A stretch of DNA of 22,206 nucleotides from Chlamydomonas sphaeroides (taxonomy: Eukaryota > Chlorophyta > Chlorophyceae > Chlamydomonadales > Chlamydomonadaceae): positions 12,150 through 34,355 of the forward strand of contig BDDC01000861.1 of NCBI GenBank assembly GCA_001662425.1, in the 5' to 3' direction. A model generated the notes under the pieces. The model had not been told where the DNA came from. It did no database searches and saw only the letters and a list, made by a program, of their open reading frames with translations. Both the position numbers and the translations under genes were made by a program. This document shows positions 7,501-15,047 of this stretch, piece after piece (position 1 is the first letter of the stretch; every line of letters begins with the position of its first letter).

Positions 7501-10181
7501 ACTATGCTTATTTTCATAATGATGTCGTATGTTAAGGGTATGATGGTGTCATACGCCATTTAGGAGGCGCCGTGGCACAAGGTGCTGTGTGGCAGGGCGG
7601 CTGCGTGCCTGACCTGCTGCATACGGGCTGCGTCCGTCGCTGGTGGGCTGGCTGGCTCCTGCCCGGCTGCTGCGGCGGCCAGGAGGCAAGAGCCACAACG
7701 CCAACCGCCAACCGCCGCCTTGCCGTACAGGAGCTGCTGTGCCATGAGCTGTGCGAAGTGGTGGCGGCGGATGCCGACCCGGGTGCACCCGGCGGCGGAC
7801 CGTCAGCCGCCGCCGCCGCCGCTGCCAGGGCCCGGGGCGGCCGCCGAGTCGCCAGCAGCGCCATCGGCCGGGCAACGAACTTGTCGGGGCTCCGAGCCAC
7901 AGTCAGCGCTGTCATCGCAGGTAACGGCGCCGCCAGCAGCAGCCGTAGCGCCTCCGCCGCCGCGCCGCCGATGCTGCTGTCGCCAGGATCAAGCCGCGGC
8001 GACCCGGGGCCGGCGGCGGCGAGGGTGCGGCGGCTGCTGGCTTCTGCCGCCGCCAGCCGCCGCTGCCTTGGCGGTGACGGCGGCGGCGGGGGCGGCGATG
8101 GATCGAGCCGCAGGGGCAATGGGCAGGTGTCTGGCGAAACGCCTTGGAGCGGCCGGGCGTCGGCCCTCTGCAGCCGATACCCAACTAGAGAGCTACCCAG
8201 CCTGACGGCGGCTGATGGCGGCGGCGACGACAGCGGCGGCGGCGGCGGCGGCGGCGACCGCACGACGCCGCAAGGTGTTGGCGCCTGCGGCGGCGCCACC
8301 GTCGCGTCACTGCTCATGCTCCGCCGGCGGATGAGCGCCGCTCGGTTCCGCCGCGGCGTCGCCGATGACGCGTCCAGCGGTGTCCCTGAGTTGTCGCTCC
8401 GGCTGGCGGACCCTCCTTCAGCAACGGCAACGGCAGCGGCGATGGCGGCGGCGCCGGAGCCACCGCCGCCGCCGCCGCCAGCACTGTCGACCCACACCGC
8501 CGCCGTGGAGCTGGCGCCGCCAGCTGCCTCGGCGCTGAGCCTGCTGCTCGTCGAGCCTCGCCGCCACAGCGGCGTTGGTGACGGCGCCGCCGGCGGAGCT
8601 GAGTCGTCTTGGGCTCAGGCACGCTCGCCCTCAGCCTCCAGGGCTGAGTCGTCCACGCCACCAGCGTCCCAGCTGACGAAGCTACCGTCAGAGTTGCCGC
8701 CGCTGACAGCCCGGCGCTTCGCGCCGCCAGCCCTGGTGCCGCCGCCGCCGCTGCCGCCGCCACCGGTCCTGGTATCCCCGCTGCTGCTGCTGCGCGCTTC
8801 GTCGCCGCTGGATGGCAGCAGCTCCTCCAGCGCACAACCGCCGGCCACTGTCCGCCGGCTATGCGCCTTTCGTAGTTGGCAGCACCGACCTTCTGCAACA
8901 GGCTTCAGCCCTGGCCGAAGTAGCCGAAGCCCCCGGCACAAGTTTCAGCGCCGCCGGCAGGGGTAGTAGTCGCGACACCATTGGGCTGACGGCGCTTGGC
9001 GGACAAGTGGCCGCTAGCGGGCCGAGCGCTCATGCGGAGACGGCAGGAGGAGGAACGAACCGGCGGGCTCCTTGCGTCGGCGGCGGCGGAGGCTGGGCCC
9101 CGCACGGTGGTGCTGCTGCGCGGGCTCAGGTGAGGATGAAGCGTTCTAGCATCGGAGGGTGGCTGGTGTGGATGATGCTCGTCGATGATTGCCGGCATGC
9201 ACGCTGTGTGCGGCTTACAGCATGTTGCGGGCCCGCCGCCGACCAGACAAACGCCGTGTGTCACAATCACATACATGTCGCACCGTCGCAGTGCCCCGAC
9301 CGAGGTCCATCGCCAGGCCGGCCACAGCGGGCCTAGCGGCATCCATCCATCTAACCGCCGCGGAACTGCCCAACCAACCCCCCAACCGCCCAACCGCCAA
9401 CCGCCGCCAGGATGCGCGCCGGCATCGCCACCGGCCCCGTGGAGCCGTCGCTGTGCGGTCCGGCCCACTGCCTGGCCTATTCGGGGCCGCCCGTGGCCGC
9501 GGCCGCCGCCCTGGCGGCCGCCGCCGGCGTGTGCCGGGTGCTGTGCGATGCGGCGACGTACCAGGTACGTACGTTGCGGGTTGACTGGGTACGGTAGGAT
9601 TGCGAAGTTGAAAGACGCATTGGCCCTATGCATGGGCGCGTAGTGCAGTGCGGCCACGGCCGTCTGTCGGTATGTAAACGGGCTCTTGCGATGCCGGGCT
9701 GCCCGGCATTTAATAGTATCGATGGTGTCTCGACATATGCGTGCATACCCCTGACACGGCAGGAAGCGCTGGCGGAGGCGGCGTGGGCGGCGGAAGCGGT
9801 GGCGGCGCCACTACCGGCTCTGTCGTTTGCGCCCGCGGGGGCGCTGCAGGGGCTGCCTGCGGCCCGGCGGAGGCAGCTAGGAGCGGCGTACGTGTGCGGG
9901 TGCGTGGGTGGCCTGGCCTGGCCTGCTGGCGGGGTTGCGGGTTGTGCCCCTCTGTACGATAGCATACCACACAGAAACAATGACTCCCTTGAATGACTTC
10001 ACGGCGGACGCCCCTCCGCTCCCACCACATACTCCATAGGCTGGCCGCGGGTGCCGAGCCCCAGCAGGCCCAAGCCGGCGACTCCAGGCCCGGCTGCAGC
10101 CAGCTACGTCCCCTGTCTTCGTCGTTGTCGCAGCAGTGCGCCAACCTGGCAGCAGCGGCCGCGCCGCCGCCCTCTATGTAG
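1..10181 (+). CDS. Receptor-like class III adenylate/guanylate cyclase with two cyclase domains (5' partial, multi-exon)
   Basis: Class III cyclases make cAMP or cGMP from ATP or GTP; this one looks like a plasma-membrane receptor form. Exons I can join are 1-81, 345-790, 1065-1548, 1673-1760, 2197-2359, 2769-2862, 3037-3156, 3285-3350, 3540-3587, an unresolved linker ending at 5818, 6071-6211, 6361-6430, 6739-6996, 7097-7258, 7366-7485, 7731 to at most 8966, about 9008-9129, 9411-9564, 9763-9891 and 10134-10181 (stop TAG). All junctions are GT-AG and, outside the two linkers, every intron phase matches. Domain order is solute-binding-like ectodomain, one membrane helix, active cyclase half, long linker, degenerate cyclase half. 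The start lies upstream of the window. The last junction is the least certain: reading through 9891 instead ends at a TGA at 9994-9996. ATP versus GTP preference cannot be decided. Family assignment is from motifs recalled from algal cyclases and is strong; the exact model is a reconstruction. Confidence 0.85.
1673..2359 (+). other. Juxtamembrane and transmembrane exons of the cyclase (1673-1760, 2197-2359)
   Basis: The first exon encodes a Ser/Asp-rich stalk (SSDSTHSSDGSDGN). The second gives a Gly-rich stretch, then a single hydrophobic helix of about 24 residues beginning VLAAALVVSFLALAALATAG and ending VVLWW, followed at once by the basic stop-transfer RQRRR. Phase 1 at 1760 matches the two leading bases at 2197. 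The positive-inside pattern puts the upstream solute-binding-like part outside and the cyclase domains in the cytoplasm. This is the only clear membrane helix in the gene, so the topology is single-pass, unlike the twelve-helix animal enzymes. Confidence 0.8.
2392..2429 (+). repeat. 8-base tandem repeat (GGGGCGGT)n in an intron
   Basis: Nearly five perfect copies of GGGGCGGT in the 5' part of the intron 2360-2768. G-runs at this spacing could fold as a quadruplex in the transcript. Confidence 0.9.
2582..2735 (+). repeat. 67-base tandem minisatellite in the same intron, 2.3 copies
   Basis: Copies begin at 2582, 2649 and 2716 with CGATGTCCCTCCCGGCCC, a period of 67 bases; the second copy differs at a few bases and the third is cut short. 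Each copy also holds a shorter internal echo (TGATGTCCTGCCTCCTGCTG), so the unit may itself have grown from a shorter one. It lies between the membrane exon and the first cyclase exon and is removed with the intron. Confidence 0.85.
2769..3587 (+). other. First cyclase domain, N-terminal half (catalytically competent metal site)
   Basis: Exons 2769-2862, 3037-3156, 3285-3350 and 3540-3587 join in phase to give RGVALVVTDIQDSMAGWEAL, then a helix with LQLHHACIRLLLVEHGGYES, then STEGDSFILAF and LLLLPWPQQLLADE. TDIQDS carries the first metal-binding Asp (with the backbone of the next residues) and EGDSF the second; both are kept. The Lys that adenylate cyclases usually carry four residues before the second Asp is Ser here, as in many plant and algal members, so base specificity cannot be read. 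This is the family's standard N-terminal half; the C-terminal half lies beyond the linker at 6071. Confidence 0.85.
4123..4467 (+). repeat. Two diverged 57-base units inside the cyclase linker (4123-4179 and 4411-4467)
   Basis: In the open plus frame the units read PELLVAPSSPSCTALMYGG and PELLAPPSSSSCTAEPYGS. Six of the 19 codons differ only at a synonymous third position (Pro, Leu, Pro, Ser, Cys, Ala), which suggests the region is translated. The opposite strand has an open frame here whose third positions fall on the same bases, so this pattern alone does not prove the strand. Confidence 0.6.
5700..5768 (+). repeat. 12-base coding tandem repeat (ATG TTG/GTG CCA ACG), five and a half copies
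   Basis: Five full units and a partial one from 5700; the third and fifth units carry GTG for TTG. In the frame that continues into the cyclase domain it encodes a Met-Leu/Val-Pro-Thr repeat just before EVGCGKGMAAVF. The unit is a multiple of three, so changes in copy number keep the frame. The exon ends 50 bases later at 5818. Confidence 0.9.
6071..6996 (+). other. First cyclase domain, C-terminal half, and start of the inter-domain linker
   Basis: Exons 6071-6211, 6361-6430 and 6739-6996 join in phase. They read RGLRVRVGVSWACPTPG, VYGGPCLAAAKAVADVAHGG, QVVLSSAALEQLEAEGAPGG and LLHIASFALP, the usual order of the second half of a class III domain (entry strand, substrate loop, helix, GGQ strand, closing strand). 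At the position where animal and bacterial enzymes carry the transition-state Asn and Arg (NxAAR), this protein has AAAK, a replacement I recall from other Chlamydomonas cyclases. After LLHIASFALP comes a Ser-rich linker of about 60 residues, then GWQLLSDLYGAPMGRVSYVV, which opens the second cyclase-like domain. Confidence 0.8.
7097..10181 (+). other. Second, degenerate cyclase domain (predicted inactive) and C-terminus
   Basis: Exons 7097-7258, 7366-7485, 7731 onward, about 9008-9129, 9411-9564, 9763-9891 and 10134-10181. Seen: SYVVVQVPAAAALLAWNSAL where an active domain has a TDI-type Asp strand; PPGTLLAAFGTAAAAVRWAE where it has EGDSFLLAF; LLAAPWHQ joined to ELLCHELCEVV; a linker; LLRGLR joined to MRAGIATGPVEP; then LAYSGPPVAAAAALAAAAG and SFAPAGALQGLP. 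Both metal-binding aspartates are absent, so this half cannot bind the catalytic metals and is probably a regulatory partner. The exon ending at 9129 is read in the frame that gives LLRGLR; upstream that frame has TGA at 8987, so an intron must end between, probably at AG 9006-9007 with a CTGAC branch-point-like site at 8986-8990. The frame from 7731 stays open to 8966; its donor was not found. Confidence 0.75.
7470..7584 (+). repeat. AT-rich 77-base segment flanked by 19-base direct repeats at an exon end
   Basis: GGCGCCGTGGCACCAGGTG at 7470-7488 spans the end of the exon stopping at 7485 and its donor. It recurs with one mismatch at 7566-7584 inside the intron. Between them is an AT-rich stretch, unlike its surroundings, with a perfect 6-base hairpin (GTATGA at 7538-7543, TCATAC at 7549-7554). 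It could be an insertion with a long target duplication, or a local duplication that lengthened the intron. Confidence 0.55.
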
Positions 10182-12350
10182 GCGTCGCTCGATGACGGAC
10201 GGAGGCAGCACGGTGAGCGGCGGCTGCAGTGGCGGCGGGCGGGGCCTTCCTCGCGTCCGCAACGAACCGCTCGCCGCCGGCGGTGGCAGGCTGCGAGGGG
10301 GCCAGGCGGCGTGCGTGCTCCCATGGCATCGGGTCCAGCTGAGTTAGACAAATGGGCGGGGACGGCCGACTGGCGTGGAGCAAAGCACGGCCGCTGGCTC
10401 CTGCCTGGCCTCTCCGCGGCGGCGCCGTTCAAGCAAGCAAGGGCGGGACCGATGGGCCCTAGGTATGCCATGGGGCTACGCACGGCGGTAGCTAGCTAGG
10501 GGTGCCGCTGCATACATGGCGTTCCCTGTGGCCCGCGGGCCTACCTACCGGCCGGTATGTAGGTGTGGATGGATGGGCTGGCGGGGTTGGGTGGACCGCC
10601 CAAGGACCTGGCGCGGCGGCATTCCTCAATTAAGGTTGTTGCTTGCATGTGTCAGCCCGGCATGCATGCATGTTGCGATCGCCGCACCTCGCTCGCTCCC
10701 AGTCGAGCGACGTCCGATCGATGTGTCGTCACGGTAGTTGCAAAGCAAGGCGCTGCTGCGTATGTGCGGTTGTGGTCGCATGGGCCTCGCATCATGATTC
10801 TTCTGCTGGCACTACTGGCACACGTATGACGATTGATTGCTTGAATGAACCTAGCAGTGAAGGCATGGTTCGGCCCAGCTGCAAGCAAGGCTGCTGGGCC
10901 TCGCTAGACTAGATAGCTACGATCGGGGATGTTGTACGTACCCGCACGCAGCAGCAGCAAGCAGCAGCAGCAGCAAGCAGCAACAGCTAGCAGAAGTTGC
11001 TGCTGCTGCATCCATCCGGACTGCATGCATGTGCTGCATGCGCGATAGATCTACTGGGCACGCCCCTGCTGCTGCTGCCTGCTGCCGTGCGTGCGCATCC
11101 AACGAGGGCGCTGTGTTAGTGTATCGCATGTATGATGTGCGGTGGCGATGTGGCGATGTGCATGGTGTTGGTGTTGGCGTGGCGACGGTCCGATCCAGCC
11201 TGCTGGCAGCATGCAAAGCCTACATGCGGCTGGCGTGGCTGCACAGGTACGTACGTAGTGGCTGGCAGCCCGCCGGGCGAATAAGAAAACCCGGCTGCGC
11301 CGCCGGTTGTCTGTCGGCTACGATACGTTCATGCCTTCCTTCCGTCTCTTGGCGACACGGTCGCATGGGGAAGCGGCTTGATTAATGGGCGCCCCATGCG
11401 CATTGCTATTGCTTGACCGCAGTCATTGTTCCTTGGTATGCTTTATTTGGTGGCTGGCGTGCTATGTTTGTGTGTGGCCGTGCGTGTTGCGTGGCGTACG
11501 TGCGTGCGTGTCCGCAACGGCGAGTGGCTGGCGGTACCGACGGGCCATGTCGTGATGGCAGCAAGGTACGTAGAGTACCTGCGTGCCTGCTGCGCGTTGT
11601 GTGTGATGATGCTGCGCTCGCAATAATGCCTGTTAACGAAAATGCTTCGCGTGTGTGTACGTACTGGTAGGTGCCGTGCGTGTGTAGGGTGTTGGGGGCG
11701 TTGGGGCCGTTTGGATGGGGTCAGCAGTTCACTCGTGGAGACAAAATTGCTGGATGGCCGTGAGGGAAATAAAGCCTATCGATAGGCTGCTGCACGCGCC
11801 GCAGCAGTGGCTGATTTGTCCTGCTCCTAGATACGAGCGGCAATTACACTACCGCTGGGTACCAGCAGCCACATACAGCATCGCCATCGATGGCAGAGCG
11901 GATGCGGCTTCCGCCGCGTAGTGGCTTTCCTTTAAAACCGTGCGTGTAGTGGCTGTATTGCTGCTATGTTGCTGTTGCTGTGTTGTGGTGGTAATGCGTG
12001 TGCTTATGGAAAATTAAAGCGAAGCCAGGATTGTAAGCCTGCGAAAACAAGGATTCACTATATCCGGTACGTAGCCTGCGTAGAGGGACGACGACACAGC
12101 AGACAAATGCAAGCAGGCCGCAGGGCCAAAAGAGGAGCAACTGCAGCGGCGGCGACTCACTGGGCGCATAACAGCGCGTTACACAACGCTGACCCGAACA
12201 AGGGACACGGCTGCTGCTGGCGCGAGGGAACGGTCCCGCCCACCCCAAACGCGCGTTGGATGGCGTGCAGCGACTTGGTCAGCGGTGGTTAGGATGCGCT
12301 TGTGCCCTGCTGCTACTCGGCTAGACATACCAGCCGGGACCTACAGGCAG
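10182..12350. other. Intergenic stretch downstream of the cyclase gene
   Basis: No open frame here has recognisable motifs, codon behaviour or splice context. It holds short runs of CATGCATG and GCTAGCTAGC, a CAG/CTG-rich hairpin-forming segment at 10948-11010, and doublets of GGCGATGT near 11145. The green-algal polyadenylation signal TGTAA is missing on the plus strand from the cyclase stop until about 12030, so the 3' end of that transcript is not located. Confidence 0.5.
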
Positions 12351-12810
12351 TGCCGCCGCCGCTGGCAGCCCGGCGCTTCGCGCCGCCAGCCCTGGCTGGT
12401 GTACCTGGTGCCGCCGCCGCCGCTGCCGCCGCCACCGGTCCTGGTATCCCCGCTGCTGCTGCTGCGCGCTTCGTCGCCGCTGGATGGCAGCAGCTCCTCT
12501 AGAGCACAACCGCGGGCCACTGTCCGCCGGCTATGCGCCTCTCGTAGTTGGCAGCACCGACCTTCTGCAACAGTCTTCAGCCCTGGCCGAAGTAGCCGAA
12601 GCCCCTGGCACCAGTGTCAGCGCCGCCGGCAGGGGTAGTAGTCACGACACCATTGGGCTGACGGCGCTTGGCGGACAAGTGGCCGCTGGCGGGCCGAGCG
12701 CTCATGCGGAGGCGGCAGGAGGAGGAACGAACCGGCGGCGGGCTGCTTGCATCGGCGGCGGCGGAGGCCGGGCCCCGCACGGTGGTGCTGCTGCGCGGGC
12801 TCAGGTAAGG
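12351..12810 (+). pseudogene. Duplicated cyclase exon fragment (copy of 8694-9135)
   Basis: This block aligns along its length with 8694-9135 in the second cyclase domain of the upstream gene. The exon part (12680-12804 against 9008-9129) encodes the same WPLAGRALMRRRQEEERTGG segment with one extra Gly, then the same LLASAAAEAG and VVLLRGLR. It differs by five base changes, all synonymous, plus one inserted codon, and the donor is GTAAGG instead of GTGAGG. The upstream 330 or so bases have about twice that density of scattered changes and a 13-base insertion. Similarity stops just past the donor, and no copy of the next cyclase exon follows, so as it stands this is a truncated copy; it could still be an exon of an unrecognised gene. 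Confidence 0.8.
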
Positions 12811-14227
12811 GGCCACCCTCGCACGCACCCACGCACCCACAACGTCTGCCCGAGCAAGCGCAGGGCTAGCCGGTCGGACCAACGTGCGCATGCGCTGCCA
12901 TCCATCCACAGGTGCACGGCCGCGCACGGCAATCAGCAATCGGCCCGCACTCGGCGGGCGGGACCCGGGCCGATGGTAGCCGATGGCTCTCCGTACGGAT
13001 TACACGGATTAATGCCGGCATACGCACACACTCCCTGAACCCTATGCTGTCGTACTCCTCCAGCCCGTACGTTCCGCTGGTGGTCAGCTGGTGGTGGGCG
13101 TGGGGTCTCCCCATACACGCCTGTCCTCCTGATTGTACCGACATCTCTCTTGCACGCGTCGTAGCCATCTCGATTTATTTCTATCTCCCGTACGTGCCGC
13201 CTCATCTATGCCCCTGCACACAGGCACGCAAACAATAAGCAAATGACCATGGCAGTTTGCAGTACTGCCCTAGCGGGTGCCGTCGCCGTCGTGTTTGTAT
13301 GGGCCGCCGATGTGCCGGTCGGCGATATGATGCCGCCGGGCTTTATCCGTCCGTGACAAGCAACGCACGACGTAATGCAGGACGTGCGTGTCGTGTCGCC
13401 CACAAACGCTCGACAAAGTAGTGGTGGCTATAGTGGCATGATAGGTAGGACCTGCCTGCCTATCTATCCTTCCTTCCTGCCGTCCTGCCTGCCTTCCTTC
13501 TATCCCGCATGCCTTCCCTTGAACCCCAAGCAAACAACTGCGGCTTGCCTGTGTGGACAGACACCAGGGCAGACCGTCTTCCGTTCCCTGGTGGACACCG
13601 AGGACGTGCGCCTGCGGCCTTAGCCGCCGCCGGGAACACCGAGCGAGCTGGCAGACGTAGCCAGTAGCAGCACTTGCAACGGCCGCATCTCGTCACACCT
13701 TCGTTCCGATCAACCGCATGCAGCAGGGTCTCATCGATAGGTGCGCACCATGCCTCTATAGATAGAAACGTGGGACCTTATGCAACCAAAGCAATCAAGC
13801 AACTCGCAAGGGCTGCTTAGGCTGCTGCCAATACGCAGCAACCATTCATTCACCGGCCAGAGCAGCCTGCCGCATCGCTCGATCACGTCACGGGAATGGC
13901 CACCGCCGACGTGAGGGACTGGCTGATAGAAAAACACACAATCCTTGCTTGACTACGCACACATACACCAGCATTGCCAGCTAGCGCAGCCGGAGGGCAT
14001 GCCCGCCGGCCCACGCCAAGCGCACAACTGTGTAAACTGTGTTGTTCATCCACGCGTCACGCACGCGGGTGTGCGTGTGTCATTCCTCCAATGCCGATAG
14101 GCATGCATGCATGCACGCGAGTAATCGAGGCAAACAGCAGCCAGTATCACAGCAACACACACGACCAGAGACGACATCATAATCTACGCAGCCGGTCTTT
14201 GATAGAAGCGGCCGAGTCGGCGGCGGC

Positions 14228-14271
14228 GGCCGGCGGCTGTACTGCTGACGGTGCTCCCCCTGCCGCCGGCC
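14228..14271. repeat. Perfect 10-base GC-only inverted repeat
   Basis: GGCCGGCGGC at 14228-14237 pairs exactly with GCCGCCGGCC at 14262-14271 across a 24-base loop. In a GC-rich, GCC-repeat-prone genome this can arise by chance; there is no T-run or gene end to make it a terminator. Confidence 0.5.
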
Positions 14272-14875
14272 ACCGTCAACGCACGCGCCGCACCGGCTGC
14301 TGCAGCGAAATCTGCCACAGTGCATTCATCAATGAGGTGCCCCTTCGCTTCAAGGCGGTGCCGCACGTGCGGCCAGTACGGCACGTACGGCAGCCAGCAG
14401 GACCCAGTAATTTTCTCTGTCAGCCGGCGGTGCCGACTATACACATGCGTGTCCCTGTCTGCTGGACCAATAATCGAACACCAAGCGAATGCCCCCCTAA
14501 CCTGCTGGACCACCTTGATTATCCCGCCTAGCTAGCTAGCTGGCCGTGGGGATGTGTTTCCGTCCGTGCATGCGATCCGGCTCCCTGCCGGCATGTAGCG
14601 ATTGCGGGCCCGCTGCGCGCTGCCCTTCTGAACGAGCGAACAAGGGCCGCGACCGACAGGGACCGTACGTGGGCGGCTTGCTCCGCGGCTTTGCGGCTAG
14701 CTAGCTGTGCAGCACACGCGCATCCGCACGCATCTATCCGCCCATGGTCCACGACGGACACGCCCGCATCAGTACACACAGCCCACACGCACCTGCCGCC
14801 GACCGGCGCCGAGCCCAGGGCCCGCCGCCCACCAGGCACGCACCTCCAGCCTTCCAACGCTGCGGGCCTCAACAC

Positions 14876-14957
14876 CCTGCCCTGCCCTGCCCTGCCCTGC
14901 CCTGCCCTGCCCTGCCCTGCCCTGCCCTGCCCTGCCCTACCCTGCCCTGCCCTACCC
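14876..14957 (+). repeat. Pentanucleotide microsatellite (CCCTG)n, about 16 units
   Basis: Almost perfect CCTGC repeats with two CCTAC variants near the 3' end. It lies 91-172 bases beyond the stop of the minus-strand cyclin, so it is probably in that gene's 3' untranslated region, where it would read as a GCAGG repeat. The open frames over it on both strands are artefacts of the repeat. Confidence 0.95.
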
Positions 14958-15047
14958 ACGTGCACTACCTGACGTTGCGTCCCAGCACGCGCCTCGACCT
15001 GCTGACGTGCTGCCCCACCCCGCACCGCAATTGACGATGGCGAGCGC

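Larger units (their letters stand above)
12811..15047. other. Intergenic stretch between the duplicated exon and the convergent cyclin
   Basis: No gene supported. It contains a pyrimidine-rich CCTT/CCTG tract at about 13449-13515, a perfect 10-base hairpin GGCCGGCGGC/GCCGCCGGCC at 14228-14237 and 14262-14271, repeated GCTAGCTAGC at about 14527 and 14695, and the CCCTG array listed separately. The minus-strand TGTAA nearest the cyclin stop is near 13003-13007, too far to assign with confidence. Confidence 0.5.

Noticed and set aside
9710..10483. Minus-strand open frame of 257 residues
   Set aside because: It runs antisense to the cyclase 3' exons, has no recognisable motif and changes composition along its length.
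11438..11626. Small hydrophobic plus-strand frame in the intergenic region
   Set aside because: It has a plausible membrane stretch, but no upstream context, no splice partner and no family resemblance; chance is likely at this length.
14228..14271. Hairpin as a bacterial-type terminator
   Set aside because: The genome is eukaryotic, there is no T-run and no gene ends there.
12680..14600. A complete second cyclase gene downstream of the duplicated exon
   Set aside because: No counterpart of the following exon (GIATGPVEP) or of any other cyclase motif was found after 12810.
14876..14957. CCCTG array as an internal telomere
   Set aside because: The telomere repeat of most chlamydomonadalean algae is TTTTAGGG or TTTAGGG; this pentamer is a simple microsatellite.
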